Of a DNA stretch of 64,000 nt, positions 22,141 to 34,500 are shown piece after piece. Every line of letters begins with the position of its first letter. Within the stretch, counting starts at the first letter, position 1. Made by a program: the position numbers and the translations under genes. This DNA is from Typha latifolia (lineage: Eukaryota > Streptophyta > Magnoliopsida > Poales > Typhaceae): NCBI GenBank assembly GCA_019914945.1, contig CM034111.1:3968001-4032000 (forward strand). The letters run 5' to 3'. The notes beneath the pieces were generated by a model. That model worked only from the letters and a program-made list of their open reading frames with translations, was not told the origin of the DNA and did no database searches.

Positions 22141-22690
22141 TCAAAAATGAGGGTTGGGAGTTGCTAAAGATGGTGATTGAGACAGAGGCGGTAAGTTCGT
22201 TGTTGCTCCCTCGCATAGCTTTAGTACTGGTTTAAGAGTTTTTTAAATAGTGGAGGTAAAATAATTTTGAGTATAAGTGTATAAGTATTAAAGTAAAGGT
22301 GGTAAAATATATTTAACCAAAAAAAAAAAAATGTTTCGAATTACTGACGTTTCACCTTCACGGTTCCCATTTGGCTAACCCACGGCGTAAACTGGATCAC
22401 TAATGGCGAGCGGATAGATAAGGTCCATCAAATCATCTTCTCTTTCCCTCCCTCGTCTCCATCCAACGTCCACTTCTTCGCGTCTTCTCTTCTCGCCCCA
22501 CCCCTACAACCCTACCTCCCCCCGCTGCTCTTAATAGATAAAAAAAGAAGCAAATTTGATCAAACTACACTCATGTTACCAATCAAACCATCTCTTCTCC
22601 ACCTCTTTTTGCTTCAATCCCCTAACTATTAAGAGTGATATCGATTTCTTCTTATTCTTCTTTGCTGTCAGTTGCAGTAGGTAGGAATCG
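22141..22690. promoter_or_regulatory. Upstream region of the IF-3 gene
   Basis: The gap holds a poly(A) stretch at 22,319-22,331. A pyrimidine-rich segment at about 22,430-22,550 (CTCTTTCCCTCCCTCGTCTC) suits a TATA-less leader of a housekeeping plastid-protein gene. No single core element is convincing. Confidence 0.4.
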
Positions 22691-25600
22691 ATGGCAAGAA
22701 TCGCCGGTTTCTCGTTTAATCGCCCTCCTGCCTTGCTTCCCATCAACACCACATCAAATCCGGCAAGACCCAAATCCCAATTTCTCCCTTTTAATGGTTT
22801 TCTCAAAAAACCGGCGCACGGGGGAAGAGTCCTTAGGATTGCCAAGCTTGCGGTGGTGGCTCGGTACGGCGGCGGCGGATACCGTCCCAGTGGGGGGTCC
22901 GGCAACTCGAGGAGGAGGACGCAGGGAGATGGCCGTGGGGCTGACCAGGATTACGATGCTTCCCTTGACCTGGATAGAGTCAAGTATGTTCTTTAATCCA
23001 TTTATACTTGACTTTTTAATTTGTTGGGTCTTGGTGATAAATTTGCAAATGACTTCCTTCATCCTCAAGTTCGAGATTTTTAGTGCTAAAACTTTTGTAA
23101 GAGTGCCTGCTTTAGCCTGGGCAGCGGGATGCATAAGAATATATGATGATGGAAAGTGTTTATTGTTTTGCGTTTCGAGCATAGTTTTCAACATTTAGAA
23201 TTGAAATTGCAGGACAATTGGGCTTTTAGAAATTTTCCTTGTTCTTCCTGCTATGATTTTCAAAAGAAGGTGACTTTTCAGAACAAAGAAAATTCTAAAT
23301 GAGACCAATATTTTGCTCTCTTACTAATCTCGACAGTCTCAAGAATCTGACAGTACTGGTGAAGCATAAAGCTTGGTAAATTAACAGATGAACTATGAAA
23401 AATGTCTAGGACTCGAAATAATTTTAAAACTGAAACATCTAGGTAGGAGATAATAAGAGGTAGATGATCGGAAGTGGCTCTGAAGAATGAGAAGAAAGTA
23501 AGTAATATATAGTGCACTCTTCACTCTTCAAATTTTTTTATTTTGTAAGTGTAATTAAGTTGGACATGAGAAAATTGTAATTTTTGTTATCGTTGTTTGT
23601 TTATTTGCCATTTTAATCAAGTAAGCCTATATTGAGACCTAATTAGCTGAGCACTATGCACAAAGAGTTTGCTTTTATAGGGTCGTTTATGGAGTGAACC
23701 TCTTTAGTAATAGGGTAAGACTGCATAAGTCTTTCCACTTCAAGACCCTACTTTGTCAGGTGCCTTGTGGACTAGGACACTTTTAGTTTGTTGAATCTTC
23801 AAAATCTCTATATTATCATCGATACATTGCTAATTTCTGTTTCATTCTGATTTGCTTGTTTTAGTACTGCAGCATAAATTTAAGTCTGTGGCTTCAGTTG
23901 CAGACTTGCAGCTAACATTTATCTGTACTGTAGTATAAAATTCTGTGTGAAAATTGTACATTTGTGATTTCTTCTAATTATCGCATTTGATTGCTTACTT
24001 CTGTTTACTTTATTCATAGGAATCCTAGTTACTGCTAGTTTTCTTCCTTTGTCCAATTCTAGAACTCTGAACACCTTCATCTATTCCAGGTCATCGTCTG
24101 TGAGGCTATTAGATGAACAGCAAAATATGGTAAGTTTTATACTCCTTCTTTACCCTGGATGAGTTATGTTTTTTGCTCTTTTTTGTCAGACTGCTTCATC
24201 TTTCTGCAGGTCGGCGTAGTGTCTCTAAATGAAGCAATACGGATGGCTGATGATGCTGATCTTATACTGGTATGCTAATTTGAATTTTTAAGACAACACG
24301 TGCCCTTATGCATATCATCAAGGCTTACACAGAATAACACACCATATTCTTCTTGGCAGCCTATGTAAATCTTGTCTGGCAAATGAGGACCATAAATTTG
24401 TTAAACTGATGTACTTAATAGTTAACAGTAGACAAAGAGAGCCTAATCTTTTTATGCACAACTTTTATCACTAGATGGTTTCTTTCCATAGTGATTTATA
24501 CTTTTAGTATATCCTGGATATTCCTGATCTTAGGCTGCAATCATCATGTCCAGTTTTAGAGCATGCTCATGGAGGTCCTTTGAATGCCATATCCGGAAAG
24601 TCTCCTTCTCAAAAAAAGAAAATTACTTGCAAGAGTGGACATGTAGATGCAAAATATTTTAGCAGATATAACCCCTTTAACAACTGCTCCTCTCCAATAA
24701 CCACCCTTATAAGTCCAATTGGGCTCTTGTAGAGTTTCCTAGCAAGAAGATGTTAGGAGAGTTGGCCGATGAGTGCTGTGATGTGGAGCATAGGAGATAA
24801 GGCAATGGAAGCATTTGAGTGTACTACCAGTGAACCACCGGATTGTTCAACTCATGCTATTTCTTCAGTAAAACACCAAAATTTTTGGTATTTAAATTTG
24901 CTTATTTTAGTACAGAAGATAGCTGCAAAGATCCTTTACTCTTATTCTAGGAGAGGTTATTTCCATGACTGGAATTGGTGACCATAGAGTAAGTCATTGA
25001 AATTTGATTAGGTAGTAGATATTTCTTCTTCTTCATTCCGTATCTACTTTCTTCAACTTTAGATCTCTTGATTCACATATACTCTTTTTACTGTATAACT
25101 TAAGATTTTTTGCATCTAAATAGGGAGTCCACTGTGCCTTTTTGTAGTTTGATTATATGAGTTCTTTATGTTGATATCTGAAACCCTAAACCCTAAACCC
25201 TATACTTCAATAAAAAATTCTTGTTTTACACTATCCTAATTATTAGAATACACTATATATTCGCGTTCATTGAAACAGTGCTATTGAGCAAACCTACTAG
25301 TTCATCAACCAAACTATCATAATCTCTTTCAATCCAAGGGTACATCAAATTGTTAAGGAACTGAAGGTCTTTGATAGGGCAACAAAGGGGCAATTAAACC
25401 TAATCTTGATGTCAATGTAATCTAAGTTGCAAAAATTACCGTAGTTGTCAGTTTAGGTGGGGAATATGGAATTAACTTTCCCGTCAAGTCAGAGTGTTAA
25501 GAAACTTAAGATTACAAATTTCTTACATTTGAAGATGAATCAAACTGGAGAGGTCAAATAAAGATCCAAAATTTGCTGATACTGCATATGGAAATGAAGA

Positions 25601-28600
25601 CTAATTGTTTGATATCCCAAGATAAGAAAAGGATGAGCTCATTGAGGATGCAAGACGGTGAATCATAACCTCAATGATTGATGAGAAAATAATGCAACTA
25701 AATAAACTGAAAATCAGTTGATCGTTAGCATATATCAAGATCCATTTCAGATGCAACTAATGTTTCAATAGACAAAGGTTCCTATAGGTCTTCCTAACCT
25801 GAAATGTTAAGGAAAGGAAATATTCTTCTTTGGGAATACTTGAGGGAGTTTGTGGCACGTTAAAAGAGATATGAGAAAACTAGTGCCTTTTGAATTATAT
25901 GAAGCCGATGAACAACAAAATTTTTGAAGTTTTCTACCTGAAAGGCTGAAACGCAAGAGAAAGATGAAAAATCCTTGCCAAATAGAACATTAGGAAATTT
26001 AGTCATCCTTCCTAAAAGTACTTCTTCCTTTCATTCTCATCCTTGTGTTATATTATATTCATTATCATTTGGTTATAATGATCCTTAGAAAGTGAATCTC
26101 AGATCTCAAGTGCACCTATATGCAACTTATCTAGTGGTGCAAAGTTTTGAAAAGAGTTTCCTATGCAAAAGTCTTCTACTTACACATCGTCCGGATATGG
26201 AAGATATATAGTCTTTATTTCTGAAGAAGCTATTTCCAATCTCTATGACTTGAATTCATGACCTTGTAGATGCAAGGGGCAGCCTTACTTTCATAGCAAG
26301 TGAAGCCCTCAAATTTCAAATAACCTTATGAATATCCCATCACATGAATTGAGTAGAATAGCTTTCAGAATAATCCACTGCATGCATAAGATAGAGCATC
26401 ACAAAGCAAAAGCAAGCTAATATACTTGGAAGTTGGAAGCATCAACTTCTTTAGATCAATGAGTGGATATTACATAGTCCAAAATTTTGAAGCCCCAAGA
26501 ACTAGTATCACTTGTCTGATTAAAATTTAACTATTTGATTTATCTTTACTATGGATTTAGTGGCTTATTTTGAGTAGAATTAGCTTGATTAGTTCCTCTT
26601 TTAATACCTACAATTTGGAATATTTTATTAATTTAATAACATTTTTTTGGAAAGTTCTAGATCACCTTCCACATTAGTCTTTGTGGGATTCCACCTTTCT
26701 TGGAATTTTTTTATGTTTTAAGTCAATTAAGTCATTATAGGAAGCTACGGTTATCTTTTTGCCTAAATATATCTAGAGACATCCAAGATTGATTTGATTT
26801 GATAAAATAAAGTTGATGATTGGTTAATTATCTTCTTCTTTTATTCCATCTTATTACTTTTTTTTATTTTGCTCGATCTACCAATACTATTTTTCTGTTT
26901 TATTTCATATTTTGCATTTGAAAGAAAATTGCCAATATTATTTATTTTAGCTCACAACTATATACAATCTGGCACCCACTATATCGTCCCATCCTCTCCT
27001 GATTAAAATTTTATTAGGTATATCTTCACCCTATGAAAGCACCAACTTATCTAATAACTTTGAAAGCAGTGGAGTAACTTCTATCATTCTGCCAACATGT
27101 GTACAAAATGATAACATCTTAGTAGCCAATGCTTGTTTTGTTGATCGAGAATCTATGATTGATCTCATGCATCTATAGGCTATAGCAAACATAGTAAACA
27201 AGATTCCTGAGATAGATTTTCTTATTTCTTAATCTTTATTTTCCTTCACAGAACAAATGAGTTTATGAATAAAATTAATTGTGGAGAGTATAGAACCCCT
27301 CAACTTGTGTACAACAGCTTACCAGATAAAAAATACTTAGTTTGCATAGTTTTCTGATATTTTCTTCTAATTTCAGGCAGTATTATCAGCAGATGCGGAT
27401 CCTCCAGTCCTCCGATTGTTTGACGCCAATGATTACAAGTATGTCGTAGTTGATGTCTATACGTTTCAGTTATTCAGCACCTTGAAAGAAATGATTTTAT
27501 CACCATAAATGATTGTTGGTTGCTTGCTTAAATGCTTGACTAATACCAAGGAAGCTGCAAGTTACAGTTATAGTCAATACTTCAACTGAAACATTGATTG
27601 AGTTTAGTTCTACTTTCTAGTACTGTACATTGCGTCTGATGTCATATCTATTAAAATTTTCGGCATAATTCGAAATCCTTTATTTTTTAATGAAAAGCTC
27701 AAATTGTTATGATGCAATGACAGAGGACATTCTAGTAGCTTTTTATTCTTTTGAGAAACATATAATCCTATATCTAAATAATTTGGTTTCTTACAGAAAA
27801 CATAAGTATGAACAGCAGAAGAAGAAAAGAGTCCAACAGAAAAGATCTGCTGGTAAATGTCTCTTCCCTGGAAATTTTCTGCATGCACCAGTCAGAATTT
27901 ACGTCTCTCCTGCTCTATTGTTATCATATATGGAAGTCTTCTGCATGCTTACATTTGATCTTTTCTGCAGCAAATCGCATGGACATGAAGGAGCTAAAGA
28001 TGGGGTATGAATGCTAGTGAACATTATAATATTAGTCTACATATTATTTTGGTGTCTCTCTGATACAAATTACAACAAATCTTAGCATTATGGATAAGCT
28101 CGTCTTGCTTCATGTTTTGAAATTAGAAAGACTAATACTATTTTCTTTAATTTCTTACTTTAGAAATATATTTTACACTTTTTTCTAATGTCAGTTGCAG
28201 TCTGGCATCAGAAAATATTCCATTTGTTCTATAATGGTTTGTATGATCTCTTAATGGTATTGAATTACTCAGCATGTTTCAGTAAAGGTATGTTTGGTTG
28301 ATAAGAAGTGGAGGGAAAAAATTAGTGAAAGTTTCTAATAAAGTCTCACTTCTGGTAAGTAACCATGACTTATCACTGTTTACTAAAATGAGAAGTGTTT
28401 ATAAAAATGGATAATTATGGTTATTTAGTAATAACATGCAGTATATAAAAAGATGAAAAATGCCACTCCCTCCCTTTACAAGACAAAGTGAAATGAGCCA
28501 AAATTAGGAAAGTAATGTGATTTTAGGGAAGTAGAAAAACTCATTTTGCAATCTATTTTCTTCATCCAAGTGATATAAAGTGATGGATTTCAGAAAGTTG

Positions 28601-30059
28601 TTATTCTCTTTTTCTATTTCCTAGCAACCAAACACACCTTATTTTAACTCATGACTGCCTGATTGACTTGGTTGATAGTGGTTGCAGAATCTCATAAAAA
28701 TAATGACAAGATATTTTGATCTTGTACACTGTTCTGAATTTGAGCATGAAGGGTCACTGTTTGACTGATCTCATCATATGATGATATGGTCTTTGTGATT
28801 CAACATTGAGTATGTTGACAAACCAATATAACTTGTGGCAGGTACAACATTGACTCGCATGATTATTCTGTGAGGTTGAGAGCTGCCCAAAAGTTTCTTA
28901 AAGATGGTGACAAGGTCAGTGAAAAACTTGCTTATTCTATTATCGTAATTTCTTCTTGTTAAGTGCCACTTCTCAAAGATGCAAACTATTATTTCAGGTT
29001 AAGATCATTGTGAACTTGAAAGGCCGTGAAAATGAGTTCAGGAATATTGCTATTGAACTCATCAAACGTTTTCAAAATGATGTTGGCGAGGTAAGTGCCA
29101 TTCACTTCTTTTTGAGAAGAATGTATTTGTGTGCTGTTCTAGAGCACTGAACACAAGATTCTACATGGGGAATTTATTTCTTCTTTTATGAAGATCTGAT
29201 GCAAGTGTATAATGCTTAGCTAGAGCATTTATATGCTTAAATGAATAGATACTTTCCTATTCTGCTTCTGCCATCCATCTGTATCTAGCTTTCAGAGTAT
29301 GCAGCTCCATTACTATAGTTATGTAGAATGATAATTGCTCTTGTTGGAAATTGATTAGTGCCACAGTTGCACAATTTGTCCAGGGCTGACACAGCATGGC
29401 ATTACAGTCACTTGAGGCCTCCCACATGCTGTTGTTGCAACAGTATTGTATTGATACTGATGCAAGCATGAGGTGTGCCTGCAGCACTCAAAGCCTTGCA
29501 ATGAGTTACACTAATTAATTATAAACGAGGAACTAAATATTGGTCAGCTCGTAAGTTATTTATCTCCACATATATGAAATAATGCTCAGAACAATTTATA
29601 GTTAACTTTTTTTTTTAATATCTAGTGAATGAAGCTTCATCTTGTAATCTAAAATACTGTAGAATATATGGTTGGAGGTAATCAAACTTGTGACAGTAAT
29701 CGAAGATGCTGTAAAACAACTAATAGTCATTCTGCCAAGACCACCATCTATTTCTGGTTGATGTATTTCAACCTCTCGTGTCATAGCAGCGAAGTTTACC
29801 TGCTATCCTCTCTATTTCTAGCCAGCTCAAGGTCCTGTAAAATACTTTTTCTTTCATATAAGGAATTCAATAAAGGTTCTTAGTACCTACTGATTTGGTT
29901 CTTATATTGCAATTTTAGCTTGCGACAGAAGAGAGTAAAAGTTTCAGAGAGAGGAACATATTTATGGTTCTAATGCCCAACAAAGCAGTTATACAGAAAG
30001 CGCAGGAGCAACCAAAGAAAAAGGAAACACCAGTCGCAGAAATTTCGGCAAACGTCTGA
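22691..30059 (+). CDS. Translation initiation factor IF-3, chloroplast-type (283 aa)
   Basis: Nine exons with GT/AG splice sites: 22691-22983, 24090-24129, 24210-24269, 27377-27438, 27797-27852, 27971-28004, 28842-28914, 28998-29090 and 29919-30059. They total 852 bp. The first ~80 residues are Ser/Arg/Gly-rich like a plastid transit peptide. The IF-3 N-domain starts at VRLLDEQQNMVGVVS. It is followed by the linker with ANDYKKHKYEQQKKKR and the C-domain containing KFLKDGDKVKIIVNLKGREN. IF-3 binds the small ribosomal subunit, blocks premature 30S-50S joining and proofreads start-codon choice. Length and position fit Arabidopsis At4g30690 (recall). The C-terminal tail is short and lysine-rich (QPKKKETPVAEIS). 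Intron 3 (3.1 kb) contains a telomere-like motif and intron 6 a MITE. A 3'-UTR intron is likely at 30,104-30,286. Confidence 0.93.
25182..25201. repeat. Interstitial telomere-type repeat (telo-box), intron 3 of IF-3
   Basis: Nearly three tandem copies of the plant telomere unit (AAACCCT) in an otherwise AT-rich intron. The same motif, called a telo-box, is known as a cis-element in many plant translation-machinery genes, usually near the transcription start. Confidence 0.7.
28285..28640. mobile_element. MITE in intron 6 of IF-3
   Basis: The left end AAGGTATGTTTGGTTG and the complement of the right end, AAGGTGTGTTTGGTTG, match at 15 of 16 positions. The interior is non-coding and mirrors GTGAAATGAG-like segments. 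It lies wholly within the intron, so splicing should be unaffected. Confidence 0.75.
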
Positions 30060-30103
30060 TTTGAAGTACATAAATTGAGGATGGTCTTGGACAATATCAT
30101 GAG

Positions 30104-30286
30104 GTAATATAAATTTGTGCTTGCTTCATACGATTTAATTTTAATTGTCCTTTAAAGAAGTTCCATCAAGAGTACCGACCTAGTTCACCTTTCATCTCAT
30201 CTGCTATGCTTAAGACTTATTTTTATTAAAATGTTTGGACTAGTTATACGTTTCTGATTTAAGACATCCATTTCTTTCTGTTACAG
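30104..30286 (+). other. Likely 3'-UTR intron of IF-3
   Basis: GAG|GTAATA at 30,101-30,109 and a pyrimidine-rich TTTCTTTCTGTTACAG ending at 30,286 frame a 183-bp intron. The donor is 44 nt after the stop codon. This rests on splice-site appearance only. Confidence 0.4.
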
Positions 30287-31554
30287 ATGTCCGATGGAGG
30301 CACAGGTGTGATTGATTGAATTAATTATGTAAGCAGTTGAGGCATACCATCATTTTACTGCCTTGTAAGGAGTTGATGCTATATCCTTCTATGATCACAC
30401 TAAAGACATAACAATCATGTTGCATAAGGGCAAATAGGGTTCAGGAATTGTTTCTGTAAACCTTGCACCTGTCATTTTCCGATTCGAGCATGATCCTTCA
30501 GTAAGGTGACGTTCAGGTTTAAAGGCCTTTGAGCTTGAGCAGATGGAGTTTATTGTATAATAAAAATGCATAGAGGCTAAATATAGAAGGTAATCTGTGA
30601 TCTAGTTGTTAGGACAATCAATGCTCTTTTTCCAGTTATGTATCCTGAGAGAAGAATAATACACTGTAAGTTTTTGCTCTAGCATTTTAAGGCAATTTTG
30701 TGTGAAGGGAACTGTTGTCAGGATTATTAGATGTCTTTTATTTTTCTTGTTGCATCACAAGTTGGGATTTCTTCCAAGTTGCTGTCTTATATCCCCCTAA
30801 AGAAACCTCTCTCCAAATGCAACTGCATTCTTGTACGCAATTACGGTGATCAGTAGCTCTATGTTTTGTTTGATGCTAGAACTTATTTTTAGTTACTATT
30901 TTAGCAGACTACTGATCTCCATGCAGCTACCATATATTCGTTTATCTGCTTATTGTTTGAATAATTTATAATTTGATTATTTAAATGGTAACTAATAATT
31001 GCTACTAATGATATATTTTATATTGTTTGGTAGAGATTGATTTTACCAACTTCGATATGTATTTGACATGCGAGGAAAGTTTATTATTTGTTTAAACTTT
31101 GATCTGTATCTATTTAAGATCTGATCTTGTATTTAAAAAATATCTAATTTGTAGCTAAAAATTATCTGCAGTTATTTAGTTAGAATATAATTTTATATTT
31201 TACTATCCGTATGTTACATGCATGAGAATTTATATCCCGATTAAAAATACGGATCATCATCCGTTTTCACACGCGGAGATTTGATTATTTCTATCCTTTT
31301 ATTATTTATTGCTGCACATCTTAGTTTGCTCAGCTTTGAGATTCGAGCCTGGCAGAGTTTGGTAGGTTGGAAAAATATAATATTTAATACTTACAAGCAG
31401 TGGGCAAATTTAGATTTGTCACATGGAGTTTTTGACCAACTTAGCTATATTTTATAGTTTAATTAAAAATGCTGATAAGATTAATCATAATCTTAGACAT
31501 ATAACTTCCGATCAAGAGAAGCATACTCTAGACTCCCAGTTACATAAAAGACTC
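30287..31554. other. IF-3 3' UTR and spacer before the BAHD array
   Basis: The remainder of the IF-3 3' UTR is expected here; an AATAAA occurs at about 30,560. Beyond it lies AT-rich sequence without recognised genes. From about 31,470 the sequence is shared with the leader of BAHD copy A'. Confidence 0.45.

Positions 31555-31585
<31 letters not shown>
31555..31585. repeat. (GA)n tract abutting the start codon of BAHD copy A
   Basis: About 14 GA units lie directly upstream of ATG at 31,586. The tract plus preceding GTG is 31 nt here and 33 nt in copies A' and B, one dinucleotide unit apart. Confidence 0.9.
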
Positions 31586-31589
<4 letters not shown>

Positions 31590-34500
31590 TGGAGATATTG
31601 GAGTCGACGTTGGTGGTGCCAAGCGAGGAGACACCAAACCACAAGCTCTGGCTCTCCAACCTCGACCAAGTAACCTCCCGGGCTTACACTCCGACGGTCT
31701 ACCTCTACCGGTCCAAAGGCGAACCGGATTTTTTCTCGGTTCAATCCCTCAAATCCTCTCTGGCGAAGGCTCTCGTGCCGTTCTATCCCTTGGCCGGCCG
31801 GCTCGGGCTGGATCAGAATGGCCGGGTCGAGATCAACTGCACCGGCGATGGGGTTCCCTTCGTCGTGGCCCGGTCCGGGTCGACCATCGACGACTTCAAA
31901 GACTTCGCGCCATCGCAGGAGATCAGAGATAGCTTTGCTCCTCCGGTGGAGTCCGTTGATCCGCCTTGCATTTTGGTTGCCTTCCAGGTTTGTTATTCAT
32001 TTTCCATTACTGGCTTCTCAAACCTTTTATATAATAAGGCTTTTAGTAGGGAATAAAAATAGATCATTTTGAAATCCTTTTCTTTCTCTCTTTTTTTTAA
32101 AGCAAACTAGTAAATTATAAATGACATCTTATATTTTCTTTTCTAACAAATATAAGACTCTATTTATATATTAAAAAAGAATAGTGTTAAGTTATATTTT
32201 ATACTCCTCTAAAATTTAAAATTAAAATATTACTATTTGACCTCTGTTAACATTTTCTTTTCTTTTCCTTTTTTTTAAAAAAAAACTGAAATTTATAGGC
32301 TATACTTTGCTACTCCATTTGTTTTCTAAAATTTTATATAACTTTATGAGATTGATCAATAGGTTGGAGGTGGATAGCGCATTTGCGACCTAAAGTAGTT
32401 CCAAATATTCTCGATGAGAGAAACTTGCAGCTCGACGAGATCTCATATAATTAGGATTCCTTGAGATATTAATATTTAATGTGGTCTTCAATTGACTAGA
32501 GATACATGCATGCATATGTTTAAATGGTAAAGAAAAGTAATAAATAAATTATAAAATCTGAACTTGTTAAATATGTAGTAAATGTAAAAATTAATCTTAT
32601 ATTGTATTATTGATCTTTCTCCTCTTTTTTTTAAAACCTTACCCTTTTAATGGTTGGGATATATATGATGAAATATTGACCTAGAATTCAAAGAAACATT
32701 TTAGGGAGGAAAGCCCAATATATATACCACTGTTACAATTGCTCAATCTATTTTTTTTAAATCTATCGTCACAACCAAACCATCTTACTATCTATCAAAA
32801 TTTTAAATGTATTTTACTAATTACACATTATATTGTACCTATTTTGTTATTCACACTCTGTTTTTTTATGATTTTATGATTCACACTCCGCCTTTGACAA
32901 TTTTTTAATCCGGTCCCTTATTTTTCTCTATAATTCTCATTTAACACTTTAATATTATTTTAACTAATTGCTATAAACTAAATTACTAAAATATTATCAG
33001 AACTATTTTTTCTCCTCTCAACCCCTCCTTTGAAGAAGATATGAGTAATTTAGGTATTTATAAATTATTTTATATATATTATAATGTGATATTCTTTTGT
33101 TGGTACCGTTTAAATTAACGGAGGGTGTTAAATAAGAATTATGAGGAAAAAATAGTAGGTTAGGTTATAAAAACCTCAAAGACGAGGCATGAATCACAAA
33201 AGAAATAAAATGCAGGATGTGATTTGTAAAATTCTCAAACTTCAAACCCTTTACAGGTAACATATCTCCGGTGTGGCGGTGTGGTGCTAGGCGTCATTAG
33301 CCACCACAATGCTCTCGATGGCAAGAGTGCTCTTTTCTTCATCAAGATCTTCTCCGCCATCACCCGCGGTGGCATCGACGACGCTGCTCTCATCCCTCTA
33401 CCCTTCTTCGACCACACCATCCTCTCTGCCCGCTCATTGCCTACCATCCTCTTCGACCACGACGACTACTCTACCAATATCTTCCAATCCAACTCCTCTT
33501 CGCCTCATCTCACTACCGTTCTAAAGCTCTCTAAAGACCAAATCCAAACCATAAAAAACACCTGTGGCGACGATAACTCCAGAGTCTCCACCTTTCGCGC
33601 CATCGTTGCGTATGTATGGAAAATTGCATGCATTGCCCGAGGACTTAAAGGTAATGATGAGACACAGCTCTACATGGCCGTCGACGTGCGCAATCGTCTG
33701 AATCCTCCACTGCCACAGAATTATATGGGTAATATTATCTCAATATCCTTTCTTAAAACCTTACATGTATATTTTTGAACAACTGATAATCTTGGCTCAC
33801 AATTTTTTATACCAAATTAGTTCATGTACTTCTCGCTAAAGCAAACTATTCTAGTTTTTATCCAAATTAATAGTCTACCTAAATGATCAAAATGCTCAAA
33901 GTACCATTCTCCTAGAATTTGAGGTGAAACTCTAATAGTTTCACCTTAATCACAAATAAAGAGACATGTTTAATAAAAATAATTACATAGAAAAGGGTAA
34001 AATGATTTTATGCACAAGTACAACTGTAAAATACATATAACCCAAATCTTAAGATAATATCATTATTTATTGTTTTAGATGCTGATGTATTGATCATAAT
34101 ACTACACTTACATATTAATACCAAGAAAGATTAAGTTTTATCGGCACTATTTTTAATGCTATTAAATATATATGCTTAGTAGCATTTTTCTAAGGCCACA
34201 AATATAAAATATTTGACAATAGTTAGTGATAGAATTACTTTTGATTGATAATAGTCAAAATCCCAATTTAAATCTTCCTCTCCCAAACTTTTAAGCCCAG
34301 GGATTTGACGTGGGCCCAACTGTTTGATTCGTTCTAATTGCACCATCACATGTTTGCTAGTTAACAATTAATTATGCTCACACTAAATAGAAAATAGAAA
34401 GTTTGAGAATTAGATAATGCACGATGATCAGAACCGTCAAACTCTGATAGGATGGTCCACACCGAATTCCAATCTTCTAAAATCCCTTTAAACTTAATAT

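Noticed and set aside
30700..30790. Similarity of sequence behind IF-3 (TTCTTCCAAGTTGCTGT) to the 3' flank of BAHD copy A (TTCCTTCCAAGTTGTTGTG, about 36,635)
   Set aside because: Suggestive of a lost BAHD copy upstream of A, but short and without any exon-3 remnant.
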